A DNA stretch of 64,000 bases from Incurvaria masculella (lineage: Eukaryota; Arthropoda; Insecta; Lepidoptera; Incurvariidae): the NCBI GenBank assembly GCA_946894095.1, contig OX335651.1:4486501-4550500 (forward strand), given 5' to 3'. The notes under the pieces were generated by a model that was given only the letters and a program-made list of their open reading frames with translations, searched no databases and was not told where the DNA came from. Shown one piece after another: positions 33,301 through 44,251 of the stretch. Within the stretch, counting starts at the first letter, position 1. Every line of letters starts with the position of its first letter. A program made the position numbers and the translations under genes.

Positions 33301-35820
33301 CGAAATTGCGTTTCTGCTGAGGTAAGATGGTGATTTAAGGTGGGCCGCCAAGCAGCGGCTGCCGTACCTGGAGACGAGCGCCAGCACGGGCCAGAACGTG
33401 GACAAGGCTATAGATATACTACTCGACAGGGTTATGTATAGGTGAGTCTCCGAAATTGCGTTTCTGCTGAGGTAAGATGGTGATTTAAGGTGGGCCGCCA
33501 AGCAGCAGCTGCCGTACCTGGAGACGAGCGCCACCACGGGCCAGAACGTGGACAAGGCTATAGATATACTACTCGACAGGGTTATGTATAGGTGAGTCTC
33601 CGAAATTGCGTTTCTGCTGAGGTAAGATAGTGATTTAAGGTGGGCCTTCCCGCTCAACTCCCCGTACAAACGTGGAATGAAGATTATGCGCTTATTTCTT
33701 GTGGTAGATCCAAAATTATACTTAAAACAGCTTTATTTGATCGAACTGGATGCTTGATGACTATTCGCATTGTTAAATTGTGTTTGGTTTCTAAGTTATA
33801 AAGTCCGAACATTTGAATTTTTCGCACGTTTTTTACAATAAGTTGAAAAAATCCAAAAAATCTTAGTCATTGAGCCTAGCTTGTGTCATGAAGATTCAAA
33901 ATCATTTTAGTTTTTTTTTATTGATTTACTTTTAGTGGTCACCATGGTAAAGTAACTCGCCGGCTGAACAGTCCAGTGAGTTCTTAAATGGGACGCTTTG
34001 TTGCATTTTGTACCATTCTTACTGGTAAATTTCTATTTACTTGGCCAAATAACACATCGTTTAACAGTTAGCATGGTACGATCTGCAACTAAACGTCAGA
34101 TTGAATCTTACTCACTCACTTGCCTGTTGACCCGGGGAGGTAAGTTACCATTATAATTTGACCAGTTTATGTTGTCTACCACAATTTTTTTTTTTCCAAC
34201 GCAAAAATCATAAAACCTGGCATCAAAATACGATGAACAACATAAACCTTTGCAATAGGATATAGAGTAAAACTTCAGATATATGTTTTAAATTTTTGGA
34301 ACTAATAGCTTATAGAATTATTGGAAATGTAAAAAATTATATTATACAAATATTACCAAACAAAATCATCACAATGTGGAGTACGCTAGTATCCCTTTTC
34401 TGTCATACAAACTGTCATTTATATATTTTTTTATTAATGTTTATATATTATATTGGAACGACACATACTTTTGATGCTGTATGTTTTTTCGATAGTATAG
34501 TAATATTTTACACCTGATATTCAAATACAAAGTATTTTGATGCCAGGTTGGAAAAACAATTTTTGCGGCAGACAACTGCGAATAGAGAGCTATACAAAAT
34601 CTATGTTATTTAAAAAAACCGGTCAAGTGCGAGTCGGACTCGCACATGAAGGGTTCCGTACAATCGTATATGATTTAACACAAAAAATCAGGTTTTTTGC
34701 GCGGGGCCCCCCTATATTTTTTTATTAATTTTACCTATTTGTTGTTATAGCGGCAAAATAAATACACACTCTATGAAAATTTCAGCTTCCTAACTATTAC
34801 GGTTCATGAGATATAGCCTTGTGACAGACGGACGGACGGACGGACGGCCGGACGGACGGACGGACGGACAGCGGAGGCTTAGTAATAGGGTTCCGTTTTC
34901 ACCCTTTGGGTACGGAACCCTAAAAATTATGTTATGACGAATATTTACCAATATTGTCCGTGTTTTTAGCCAGTTCATGTAGACATGCTCATAAATTGGA
35001 CATACATGCACAGTATCATAAAAAAATATCGTTGCAAAATGTTGGACAGGCATTTGTAACCTGATAAATCTGTGAAACCACCCTTACCCAATGAAATGTT
35101 TCAGATTATTTTTTAGGCTCTAAGGGTCTCTTCGACCAAGTACTGATTAGCTTAATCCGTACGTTAAGGACCTTGCTTACCATCTTGCAATCGTTACCAG
35201 TACAAGATAATCAGCAGTTTAGTAATAAAGACCCGTGTTTTCCATCCAGTTCAGTATAAGGAAGGTCCTGGCATGGCACCTAGTTCCCATGTGGTGTGTT
35301 AGGCTAATATCTGACATTCAGTTTGGTATTAGCCATGTCCAGTTACATAACAAGTGTCAATTAAAATAAATGAGAACTTGATAAAAACCAAGCTAAGTTT
35401 TATAATATTTTGATAATTTTATGTATTTAATGGGTAAAACATAACAATTTTGTCATTAATTTGAGGTTATCCAATGAAATTTACATCTGAATTGAATCCA
35501 AATGTTGCAGGTTCCAATTAAGGTTTTTTATTATTTTAAAAATATGATTTCAACGCTTATTTTCAAAATATGATATCGTTGGATAACCTCAAATTAATTT
35601 AAATTATTATTACCAAAAAACTTTTTAAAATCTTTCACGGTCTATTATGATTATGATTCTCTCAGATTATGATTCTGTCGACGAATGCCTAAGAAAATGC
35701 ATGTCTTTTCACAGAATGGAGACATCGGTGGAGTGTGCGATGCTGTGCGCGTCTGGTCGCAGGAAGCAATCGCTGCAGAAGTTGCAAGCTCAGCAGGACA
35801 AGACATATTGCTCCTGCTAA
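27360..35820 (+). CDS. Rab27: Rab27 small GTPase, five exons
   Basis: Exons: 27360-27554, 29448-29515, 30448-30562, 31716-31912, 35715-35820. All junctions are GT-AG, phases agree, and the total of 681 nt gives 226 aa. Rab27 sits on secretory and lysosome-related vesicles and recruits effectors for tethering and exocytosis. Visible motifs: P-loop GDSGVGKTS (30-38), switch [13 protein letters not shown] (52-63, a Rab27 hallmark), WDTAGQER (81-88), [27 protein letters not shown] (138-144) where the family usually has NKxD, and ETSAS (169-173). The C-terminus CSC is a double-geranylgeranylation CxC motif. ATG 27360 follows a TTGCAG that could be a splice acceptor for an untranslated exon. Exon 4 is followed by a tandem array of partial copies of itself. 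Only the first donor gives an open frame. Confidence 0.95.
28046..28605 (+). pseudogene. LINE 3' fragment in Rab27 intron 1
   Basis: A short frame at 28046-28255 ([20 protein letters not shown], then [14 protein letters not shown]) resembles the C-terminal tail of LINE ORF2 proteins. It is followed by a T-rich 3' UTR ending in CTTAATAAATAAATAAATAA. A 5'-truncated insertion in the same orientation as Rab27. Confidence 0.6.
30601..30928. mobile_element. Pogo/Tigger-like MITE in Rab27 intron 3
   Basis: 328 bp flanked by TA on each side (30599-30600 and 30929-30930). The ends CAGTGGAGTCTCACTAATCC and CAGTCGAGTCTCACTAATCC (complement of the right end) are inverted repeats of about 22 bp with one mismatch. 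CAGT ends and TA duplication are typical of pogo/Tigger elements. There is no transposase, so it is non-autonomous. Confidence 0.8.
31050..31175 (+). repeat. SINE head fragment
   Basis: The tRNA-like start (TAGTTCAGTGGCGCG, then AGAGGTCATGGATTAAATTC) is followed by TGCACCACTTTCTTTTTTCT and GAGTTGAGTAAGTGCATTTC. Truncated after the head, within Rab27 intron 3. Confidence 0.6.
31166..31715. other. Rest of Rab27 intron 3
   Basis: Moderately GC-rich intronic sequence. Short frames are present but no family motif was recognised. It ends in the acceptor ATAATCACATTCCAG just before exon 4. Confidence 0.4.
31716..31912 (+). CDS. Rab27: Rab27 exon 4, founder of the tandem array
   Basis: This 197-nt exon encodes residues 127-191 plus two bases of codon 192. 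It is entered from a normal acceptor (ACATTCCAG) and left through a strong donor (TATAG|GTGAGTCTC). It supplies the guanine-specificity motif and ETSAS. It differs from the downstream copies at a few third-position bases and is the only copy preceded by an acceptor. Confidence 0.93.
31913..33291 (+). repeat. Seven 197-bp head-to-tail copies of Rab27 exon 4
   Basis: Units start at 31913, 32110, 32307, 32504, 32701, 32898 and 33095. Each holds 188 nt of exon 4 plus 9 nt of the following intron (GTGAGTCTC), so every unit keeps the splice donor but has lost the acceptor and the first nine exon bases. Units 1-6 are almost identical (one G-to-T in the third). The last has several changes, including Ala-to-Val and Ile-to-Arg codons. 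Reading on from exon 4 meets TGA at the first junction, so these copies are not in-frame coding extensions. Confidence 0.9.
33292..33650 (+). repeat. Two further 150-bp exon/intron chimeric copies
   Basis: The motif CGAAATTGCGTTTCTGCTGA recurs at 33301, 33451 and 33601, giving an exact 150-bp period. Each unit joins about 98 nt of the 3' part of exon 4 (from GCCAAGCAGCGG) and its donor to about 52 nt of intron ending TTAAGGTGGGCC. The junction lies a few bases inside the TTAA-type repeat that continues at 33633. A second, separate duplication step within the array. Confidence 0.9.
33633..33960 (+). repeat. TTAA-type dispersed element, copy 2
   Basis: It begins TTTAAGGTGGGCC and CCGTACAAACGT and aligns with 2524-2900. 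It lies in Rab27 intron 4, immediately after the exon array; its first bases are included in the 150-bp duplicated unit. Confidence 0.55.
34611..34926 (+). repeat. GACG-core dispersed repeat, copy 2
   Basis: Same order of motifs as 6247-6540: AAAACCGGTCAAGTGCGAGT, TTTTACCTATTTGTTGTTAT, a GACG tract near 34828-34868, and the end GGGTACGGAACCCT. Located in Rab27 intron 4. Confidence 0.7.
35228..35360 (+). repeat. SINE tail fragment
   Basis: GTGTTTTCCATCCAGTTCAG, GGAAGGTCCTGGCATGGCAC, CTAGTTCCCATGTGGTGTGT and ATTAGCCATGTCCAGTTACA are the last part of the common SINE, here in Rab27 intron 4. Confidence 0.65.
35455..35598. repeat. MITE with perfect 20-bp inverted ends
   Basis: ATTAATTTGAGGTTATCCAA (35455-35474) is exactly complementary to 35579-35598. 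The centre is AT-rich and non-coding. It ends about 115 bp before the last Rab27 exon. Confidence 0.6.
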
Positions 35821-36014
35821 AACGAAGCACAACTGAAATGTAAAAGCACAATTTACAATTTGGCACCCTGAGTTGCTCAAATATTGCCTCATTAATTCCA
35901 AATTACATTCCGTGAACATAATATGTTTGTGGAATCCTCTGTGAAGCAGGGACACATTAATTAACAAAAGAAAGCTGTAAAAAGAACAACTTTGTTAGCT
36001 TAGTCCTAGGCTGA

Positions 36015-36170
36015 GATAAATAGCCGTAACAGAAACTAAGCCTAACGATAAGTAGTACTTTGTGACGTCACTTTGACACATTTAGTATGGACGAAATCTC
36101 AAAGTAATGCAAAGTGACATCACAAAGTACTACTTTTCGTTAGTCTTAGTTTCTGTTACGACTATTTATA
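36015..36170. repeat. Long foldback MITE
   Basis: Arms of about 60 bp (ATAAATAGCCGTAACAGAAA, then CTAAGCCTAACGATAAGTAG and TACTTTGTGACGTCACTTTG against their complements at 36108-36170) differ at only a few positions. The loop is about 35 bp. Located 195 bp after the Rab27 stop codon, probably inside its 3' UTR. Confidence 0.7.
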
Positions 36171-36315
36171 TTAGATCTAGTCTGAACTCGAACTAGCAAG
36201 CAAACCTCGTGTGAGAAGCATACTTTTGCTTACAACTAAATATAAAAGTGTATTTTACCTACAATCCGTCCCCACAGTAACATTTAGCGCTGGGGAAAGT
36301 TTACCGATGAAATCA

Positions 36316-36321
36316 AATAAA
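36316..36321 (+). terminator. Possible Rab27 poly(A) signal
   Basis: AATAAA, 496 bp beyond the Rab27 stop, followed by a (TTA)n run. It is the first canonical hexamer I noticed on this strand after the gene; use is unproven. Confidence 0.35.
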
Positions 36322-36324
36322 TTA

Positions 36325-36980
36325 TTATTATTATTATTATATTGTATATGCTCTAGCAGCATCTTTTTATGCACTTGCACTTTTTCGGTTTATTCGAAGT
36401 GTTTTAGAGGATTTGTTGATGCTTGGGCGTGATTTACCTTTAGCGAATGAGCATGTAGCCTTTCATTGGTCTTAAATGTGTATGTACATGGTCTTTAAAT
36501 ACGTAACATCATAGGAACCATGCAGTATTTTATATGTTGCTATAAAATACACACGCTGCCTGCATTTTACAGTGTTGTGAGGCCTAATAGCTTTAGTCAG
36601 TCTTCATAAATATTACATAAAATGTATACATAAAGTTCTTCATGGTAACTACCATTTTTCTTGCTCGTCTTTAGACTTTTCCAAGTACATCTATATCCTT
36701 CCTGAAGTAGGGGCTCCAAATTTGGAAGGCACATTCAATTCACTTAGTAGTGTGACAACTGGGAGTAGTAGCTCTGTAGTCAGTTCGCTCACGAACTCGG
36801 GACGCGCAACATTGAATGTTCGTTGCACTAAATAGCGTCCTGCGAAGTTCTTACATATTCTTACGTGTTGTTGGAACTCGAGAGAATCAGTAGTGAGCGA
36901 ATTCGTAAGCGAACTGATTCGCCGGCGCTACTGCCACTACGTGAAAGTGGCTCCGCCGCCGCCCCCATACAAACGAGTTC
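36325..36980. other. Intergenic sequence after Rab27
   Basis: No supported gene or strong repeat. A short inverted motif (AGTCAGTTCGCTCACGAA near 36779 against TTCGTAAGCGAACTGA near 36901) suggests a decayed MITE. Confidence 0.35.
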
Positions 36981-37365
36981 TTTTTTTTTTTATGTGACTG
37001 GACATGGATGGCTAATACCACAAGTTCTGTCATGGTATTAGCCCAACACACCACATGGGAACTAGGTGCCATGCCAGGACCTTCCTTATATTGCACGGCT
37101 ACATTGAACTGGATGGAAAACACGGACAATTTTCATTGCCGCTTCGACCATCGTTCATCCAATGCGATGGTACCAACCCGAGCGGGATAAACCCTACCTA
37201 GTAAGTAAGAAAGGGGACCTACAGCTTAACGTGGAATCCGAACCACGGCCAGCCTCTCTCAACGGTCGATTGGTCACCCATCCAAGACCAGACCGGACCC
37301 AGCGTTGCTTAACTTCGGAGAGCGATCGCTGAAGTGTCGCGCCACTGGGCCACTGAGGCCACTCC
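36981..37365 (-). repeat. SINE with a 5S-rRNA-derived head
   Basis: Body and tail are those of the tRNA-headed SINE (CATCGCATTGGATGAACGAT, GTGTTTTCCATCCAGTTCAA, GTCCAGTCACATAA). The 5' end read on the minus strand instead contains CTCCGAAGTTAAGCAACGCT and CTTGGATGGGTGACC (about 37264-37330), which matches the conserved middle of 5S rRNA, including its internal promoter region. This makes it a SINE3-type element sharing a body with the tRNA-type SINE. Confidence 0.75.
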
Positions 37366-37724
37366 CTTTCTTTCTTGCTCACTGTAAGTAAGTAGTCTCT
37401 TTTATTGACGTATAGGATATGCAGGTAGAATCGATGGTAACGCTTCACGCAGGTAAATAGTAAAAAAAGTATGTACAATCCAAAAAACTGTTTATACTAC
37501 CTCACTATGAGGCATTGATTATAGATGGAGAGACTGTAGGAGAATTCTCAGTTATCGGTGGTGTCGGAAATGGTAGACACTGCCTGCAAAAGGTTTCCTT
37601 GCTGGTTCCAGTCTTGCGCTATACTAATTAATTAGTTTTTTTTACGGCTTTCTTTGTTTATTTATATTTATAGTGTCCTTGATTCACGGTCCACACCTCA
37701 GTTGTCCACACCTACCTGTCAATA

Positions 37725-37885
37725 TACTGACACCATTTATGTAACCACACATGCAGCCCACATGGATACTAGATGCCATGCTGGGACATTCCTTATATTG
37801 CACGGCAACACTGAACTGCATGGAAAACACTGAAAATTTTTATTGCCGCTTCGACCATCATTCTTTCAATGCGATGGTTTGAGTT
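37725..37885 (-). repeat. SINE tail fragment
   Basis: Minus-strand CATCGCATTG, AGCGGCAATAAAAATTTTCA, GTGTTTTCCATGCAGTTCAG and GTGCAATATAAGGAA follow the common SINE order. Head absent. Confidence 0.6.
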
Positions 37886-37889
37886 GGTT

Positions 37890-39585
37890 TGGGTTGAACT
37901 AAAATCATGACAGTTGCTCGGTATTAGCATGCGTGTGCAGTAACATAAAAATATTGTCAATAGTCTCCTAATTTTGTGAGTGACTCAGCTTTTTGAGGCG
38001 CGTTTGGCTTTATCCCAGTATGGCGTTCAAAGTCAAGGTCACGCGTTAGGTGACACCGAGAATCCCAACGTGGTACTTGTGGCAGAAATTTAATTTTAGG
38101 CAGCAGAGTCCTGCAGTATTTGCGTATGTATCTTTGCATCTAGCATTAACCATTTACCAAAAAGTGCTTGACCATTTTTCAAGCTCGCTTGAAAATGTAA
38201 AATTTGTATGCTCCTTATATTTTTTAATGGATCTTACGAAAATCGCTAATCTTAAGAAAAATCTCCTATTTATCATTCCCATATCGGAACTAGTCAAAAT
38301 TATCATTATTCTTAAATTGAAATTAAGATGTTTATTTAACTATCAATTTCTATAGTGCTATTGCACAATAAAAAGCATTTACATATTATACCTAAGATTA
38401 TATTACATATAGCATTTAAACTATATGCTGTTACCTGCAGATGATTGCTACTGATAAGTGATGTCCTCCACTTGCCTTACCTTACCTCGTCTTACCTCAC
38501 ACTGTCTAACCTAAGTCTTACACCTTGTATACAAATTATATTGTAATTTTCACCATATCCTACTAGCTAGCTAGCAGAGCTATTATATTCAGATTAGAAT
38601 AAAATTTGTCACTTAGTTTCAATTAGTGGATATATTAACCACCTACTAACACTGCGTTCCTAAATGCGTATATTGCAGAGATTGCAACAATGGACGCGTA
38701 CACAACCATTCCGAATTGCTTATATTCACTCCCGTGAACGTCATGTTGGCATAAGGGATGTGTCTCTAGACCGCACACAGATCGTACAAAGCGCGCACGG
38801 TAGAGAGCATGTGCGCCGTGTACGCAGCCAAATGGCTGTCATCGAGCTGTCATTCAGCGTGTTTATCCGTGGTTCTCTGATCGTATGCACTTGTATTATG
38901 AAATAAAAGAAGGCCTTTCGCCGTTTGTTAGTCTAGTTAGAAAATTCCAGGCCTCAAATAACCACTCTCGAGACTTACAGGGAATTTTCGAGGTAGTTAG
39001 GTTAGGCTCTGACACATACATTTGCACAAATTCGTTCCGATTTGATATCGTGTGATTACGGATATGAGCAGTAATATCAATTCGGATCACCAGTATTCAC
39101 TGTATTCACTTTCTCTGCGATATTTGCAATGCACGCATTTCGGAACGTAGGGTAAGAGTTGACATTGCCATTGAGAGAGATGCCAAATTAAGAAGTCTAA
39201 AAAAATTTTTTATTATTGTTTTAAGGAGTGTTCTTAACTGTATTGTAATAAGATATCTTATACTGAGAATGAATATGGTGTTATTATATTTGTATTTCGA
39301 TAAATCATTTAGAAATCGATTTATTATTACTTATGTAACTGTGTCAATTTGAGATATCTTTTTATTGTTGACATTTAAAAGAAATAAATTATACTTGTGG
39401 TTTGAACTGTAATATGAAACTGTTTTATTAGTACCTCACTCGATCTCTTTTCATGCTAAAATCATGTAGTAAAAACTATTGTATCCCATGTATCTTAATA
39501 CTTACTTATTAGCTTCTAACTGCTACTAAGAAAGTTTTAAATGAAAGAAATTTTTTTTTCAGGAAAAACCGTTATGTTGTCTGTG
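37890..39585. other. Intergenic sequence, one possible decayed TIR element
   Basis: No supported gene. Near 38653-38690 and 39112-39152 lie loosely complementary segments (GCGTTCCTAAATGCGTATAT against CGTTCCGAAATGCGTGCATT), suggesting an old ~500-bp DNA element. A short frame at 38664-38906 has no recognisable homology. Confidence 0.3.
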
Positions 39586-39589
39586 CTGA

Positions 39590-40580
39590 GAGACCAAAAG
39601 TACTCAGGAAAGCTAGATCCATCTCACCTTGTGTAACCACACTAAGCGAGGCACCATACCAGCGGATTTTGTGACTTGCTGACCTATCAAGCTTGTTTAA
39701 ATTACGTTTGAAGACTCCCAGATTATAGATTTGAGGACAGATACCCGCCGGCAAACAGTACCATATCCTGGCGGTGTGGCAGAGAAATGAGTTTGAGAAA
39801 CGGTTAATTCCCAAAAACGTACTGTCAACCACAAGGGGGTGCTCTGATTCTCTGCGGCGGGTACTCCGGAGTTCTGCAGAGCAACATCTATAATAGTACC
39901 TGTACAACAGACTAAGCGAACCTACAAACATTCTTTAGCTCAGGGACTCCAGTCCAACGGTGAGTTGTGTTTTACCAACCAGACGGACAGTATGCAAGCA
40001 AGTACTGGGGACTACCTTCTCAAATGTGGCTTCAGTATTCTATCACTGGCCTTATCTGTCATTTGTAAAGAAGTACTTGTGCCGGTGAAAAGAACATGCA
40101 ACGGCATATTATCCCCAGTTTCTGCTATGCAATTTTGGCCTTGGATTCAATCTCGTCTTTGGAGATGTTGTAGCCCAGTAGGTCCAGATACTCGACAGGT
40201 ACAACATTGCGAGGAAACACAGCATTGAGTCTTGCGAACATTGAAGACGACAAGGTTCTTCCGGCCCCAGATGGCAACTTTTTCGAGAATATTAACTGCA
40301 GAACATTGCGCTTCGCTAGGCTTGTGCATCTCTGTCCTTCCAATCCTTGACATACCTCTCATGCTCCGTGCTTTCATCAGCGTAAGTGAATCATGTCTAG
40401 TGACAGCAAATCATTGATAAACTTTAAACATAGTTGACAACATACATACAAAACATAGGTGACAGCACGAAGCCCTGCGGAACACCAGCCACAATCGGAA
40501 AGTTGTCCATCATTCAAAGAGTAGGTTATGTATAAAAAATGTATTTGTGTCATTGATTTTGTGCTCAACGACAATGACTA
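39590..40580 (-). pseudogene. Decayed LINE reverse transcriptase
   Basis: Minus-strand fragments in the expected order: LFLLFINDLL-like CLKFINDLLS near 40420, KRNVLQ...KVAIWG...NVRKTQ (about 40340-40250), EYLDLLGYNIS, then PLVVDSTFLGINRFSNSF and TARIWYCLPAGICPQIYN (39870-39700), the usual C-terminal end. Frameshifts separate the blocks. CR1/Jockey-type LINE relic. Confidence 0.65.
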
Positions 40581-40691
40581 GAAAGTAATTTAGAAGTTAA
40601 GACTACAAAATCAATGGTTTGTATGCCAGCTACATACCGCACACAATCCCCTATCATACACATGGTTGTGGAATGTTGCAAGTTATCTATA

Positions 40692-40981
40692 TCTATATTA
40701 ATAATAAATCTGTAAGGTTTGTTCATGGAGTAAGTTGCTTTGTTTTATGATACTAAAACTAAATTGAGGATTTTTAGAAATATTTTCTGTATGTATGTTC
40801 CTCCATAACTCTTGAACCGATCATCCAAATTCGATGAAACTTAGTACACGTACTTTTAACAACCTGAGACACAGGATAGGCTAAATAGAATTAAGTTCCG
40901 TTTATGCTAAGATGTGGCTGTCATACAAACCGGAATGCACCGCACGCCCAGGGTGGGAGGGCGGCGGCGGCGCTTACTTCT
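40692..40981 (+). mobile_element. Helitron-like 5' end, copy 1
   Basis: TCTATATTAATAATAAATCT matches the start of the element at 49889, and the next 280 bp align with it (GTTGCTTTGTTTT, TGTATGTTCCTCCATAACTC, TTGAACCGATCATCC, ACAGGATAGGCTA). The canonical TC start follows an A. The 3' end is not visible here. Confidence 0.6.
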
Positions 40982-41198
40982 TCTAAACCACGGAACGAAT
41001 TTTTGATATAGTTTAACTTATAGTAAGAGCGATCAACGAGGAAGGTTTTTTTTGCATTTAATATTAGATACAAATATTCTTTTACATTATATCATTCAAA
41101 ATAATAGTTTAAAAGATATCGAGTTAGGGATCATCAGTCCCTCATATTTGGGCACTTGCTACAACATATGTTCTTAGATTTACATCGTCGCTGTACAT

Positions 41199-41345
41199 AA
41201 TGTTTTGAAAACTTACGGTTATCCGGTGTGCAATGCCGTGCTTGGCCGACATGTTTCGCCTCCGATGACGGATGATTTTTAAAATCAAGAAATTGTTCAA
41301 ACCCATGCGTAAGATTGCTTCAGTGAGGTCACTCAAGGACAAGAT
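41199..41345 (-). repeat. Inverted fragment of the 42.4-44.2 kb repeat
   Basis: Minus-strand GGAGGCGAAACATGTCGGCC, then AAGCACGGCATTGCACACCG and ACCGTAAGTTTTCAAAACA equals positions 42780-42845 and 43660-43735. Confidence 0.65.
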
Positions 41346-42039
41346 ACCACTCCAGTCCTTGTAGTTGCGGTACATTCACCAAGAGTAACGGAGCATATCA
41401 AGGCGGTGAAGAATCGACCCCACCAATCGATAACCCACACGGGTAGCGAAATTAGCGCGTGCGCCTAAACACCGTACGAAATTTGCACAGCTCTTCTTTA
41501 TCTTCCAAGCCCCCAGAATATTCAACATGAACTCAGAATGGCTCTCCCTTAGAGGAAAAAAACTCAAACATTCTGTATTTGATTGGATCGTTTTAACTTC
41601 GGAATTATTAAATGTGAAGATGCTTTGGGTACTCTTCAATAAAAATAAAATAAAACACAAATAATTTATATATAATATAAATACATTTATAATGGCATTC
41701 AGGACAATATCTTTATAATGTTATCCATTATGACACTGCAATCTGAATCGCTTGGTTTACTTATTCAGCATTATTTGCAACTACATATTTAGGTATAGAT
41801 CATGAGAATAAATAAGTTCAACACACCTTTCGTAAAGATTTTTAAGTTTCATTTAAATATAATATCCATCACACAATAATTAAATACACGTACAATTTTA
41901 ATTATTTTATTTTCGAATATTTTATATTTATTTTTGTTTACCTGTAAACTGTTTTATGCTTGTGTTTTTAATTGTGTGTAATAATTTGCTGATTATCTTT
42001 TCGTCTTTCTCCAACACACTAATAATAAATAAACTTCAT

Positions 42040-42345
42040 ACGAATCCGAGGGTGTGACTCCCAGACTAGCCGGGATACGGGCAGAAGCCTAGTCCGGCAG
42101 CTGAAAATACAAGACCGATGACCTTATGAAACTATGCGAACTACCCACATAAGTCATCGACTGCTGCTCCCGCTGTGGGGCTGCCGACGCGCCGCCGCCG
42201 CGGCCCCGTGCCGTGCCGCTGCACACAGCCAAAATACCAAAGTGGAAAAGTCAACATTAATCATCATAAGGAACGCATTGAATTCATACTACCTAAGTTT
42301 TATAACATTGGCATGCATTGTTTATACTACATGAATAAATAAATA
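42040..42345. other. GC-rich unassigned patch
   Basis: A local GC peak (42170-42225, GCCGCCGCCGCGGCCCCGTG) in AT-rich sequence. The 66-aa frame over it shows no family motif. Cause unknown. Confidence 0.3.
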
Positions 42346-42457
42346 AAAAAAATGAATGTGAATGTAATGAAGAGTGGGAGTAATCACTGAATTAGATTCG
42401 ACCAAGTAACCACACTAGCAGCAGAAAAATACTACATGCCACGCTTGGTTCGAGAAT

Positions 42458-43340
42458 CCATTGAAATCTCCAGACATGCAAACTTTAACAGGGACGACAG
42501 TATCAGACTCTCTCCGTCTTGGACTCCACTACTTGTTCAACATAGACCGAAGGGCACACAAGTCACAGTGGCACCAGCTGACACCGTATGCTATGTGTGC
42601 ACGGAGCCCTATATGTCTATGGTTCAACAAATTGACAACCTACCCGCATCCACGAGGCAGCCCGAACCTACCCACACCTACAATCTTCGCAGCCGACGCC
42701 CGCCAGTTACCGTTTGACGAGCCGGGCTGTAAGACGTAACTCCAGGGCAACGAAGTGGCCCTGACGATGCTTCCGTCGTTGGAGGCGAAACATATCGGCC
42801 AAGCACGGCATTGCACACCGGAAAACAGTAAGTTTTCAAAACACCATTTGCTACCACTTATCCGATTTCGATGCTAATTGTACCGAAGTATGATTTGGTA
42901 TTTCGCGCCAGTTTAGGACTACTTGGCATCACGCTAAATCGCCAGAGGTGCGACCAGTGGGATAAAATGCTTATTATTAGAGAACCAATTACCCGGTTAG
43001 TGGTTATACTCAAAACTTATAGACTTTATAATATCACGCTTCATTACCAGAGGGGTGATTAGTGAGTGGTAAATTCTTATACAGTACGAACCACTCGCCC
43101 GAGTTACATGCATATTTTATCAACGTATAGCGTCTCTGGAAGCAGTCAGGTTCGGGATGGGTTAGCCTGGCTGTGGTTTGGAATTCACGTAAAACGTTTG
43201 GTCCTCTTCGTTACTTATGCATGCAATGTAGGAGTGCAAGTGCAGAAAGGTTCTGGCGGCGCATGCCTTTTTTTTGGGAAAGAACCGTTAAATGTATTCG
43301 AAGTTCTAAATGGGTATGATTTGATGTTTTTCATGAAATC
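42458..43340 (+). repeat. ~0.9-kb tandem repeat, unit A
   Basis: It begins CCATTGAAATCTCCAGACAT and ends TTTTCATGAAATC. It contains a short frame ending HTYNLRSRRPPVTV, then GGAGGCGAAACATATCGGCC. Its last third (CTGGCTGTGGTTTGGAATTC, AATGTATTCGAAGTTCTAAA) resembles the 3' half of the Helitron-like element at 50240-50500. Unit B follows immediately in the same orientation. Confidence 0.75.
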
Positions 43341-44251
43341 CCATTGAAATCTCCAGACAGAGAGGACTTCAACAGGGACGACAGTATCAGACTCTCTCCG
43401 TCTTGGACTCCACTACTTGTTCAACATAGACCGAAGGGCACACAAATCACAGTGGCACCAGCTGACACCGTTAGCTATGTGTGCACGGAGCCCTATATGT
43501 CTATGGTTCAGCAAATTGACAACCTACCCGCATCCACGAGGCAGCCCGAACCTACCCACACCTACAATTTTCGCAGCCGACGCCCGCCAGTTACCGTTTG
43601 ACGAGCCGGGCTGTAAGACGTAACTCCGGGGCAACGAAGTGGCCCTGACGATGCTTCCGTCGTGGGAGGCGAAACATGTCGGCCAAGCACGGCATTGCAC
43701 ACCGGAAAACAGTAAGTTTTCAAAACACCATTTGCTACCACTTATCCGATTTCGATGCTAATTGTACCGAAGTATGATTTGGTATTTCCCGCCAGTTTAG
43801 CACTACTTGGCATCACGCTAAATCGCCAGAGGTGCGCGACCAGTGGGATAAAATGCTTATTACTTGAGAACCAATTACCCGGTTAGTGGTTATACTCAAA
43901 ACTTATAGACTTTATAATATCACGCTTCATTACCAGATGGGTGAGTAGTGAGTGGTAAATTCTTATACAGTACGAACCACTCGCCCGATTTGCATGCATA
44001 TTTTATCAACGTATAGTGTCTCTGGAAGCAGTCAGGTTCGGGATGGGTTACCGTTTTCAATGTTAAGCCTGGCTGTGGTTTGGAATTCACGTAAAACGTT
44101 TGGTCCCCTTCGTTACTTACGTAATATGCATGCAATGTAGGAGTGCAAGTGCAGAAAGGTTCTGGCGGTGCATGCCTTTTTTTTTGGAAAAAAAACCGTT
44201 AAATGTTTTCGAAGTTCTAAATGGGTATGATTTGATGTTTTTCATGAAATC
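43341..44251 (+). repeat. ~0.9-kb tandem repeat, unit B
   Basis: A second copy of unit A, roughly 95% identical by eye, with small insertions (for example CCGTTTTCAATGTTAA near 44050). After it the Helitron-like sequence continues (CCCATATCAGGTCAAACGAT, then TTGATTAAATTTAGTAG). Confidence 0.75.

Noticed and set aside
33136..33669. 177-aa minus-strand open frame across the exon array
   Set aside because: It is antisense to repeated Rab27 exon 4 sequence and consists of the same segment several times; its length comes from the 150-bp (3n) period.
37264..37330. 5S rRNA gene
   Set aside because: Only the central part resembles 5S rRNA and it is fused to a SINE body; it is a 5S-derived SINE promoter, not a functional rRNA gene.
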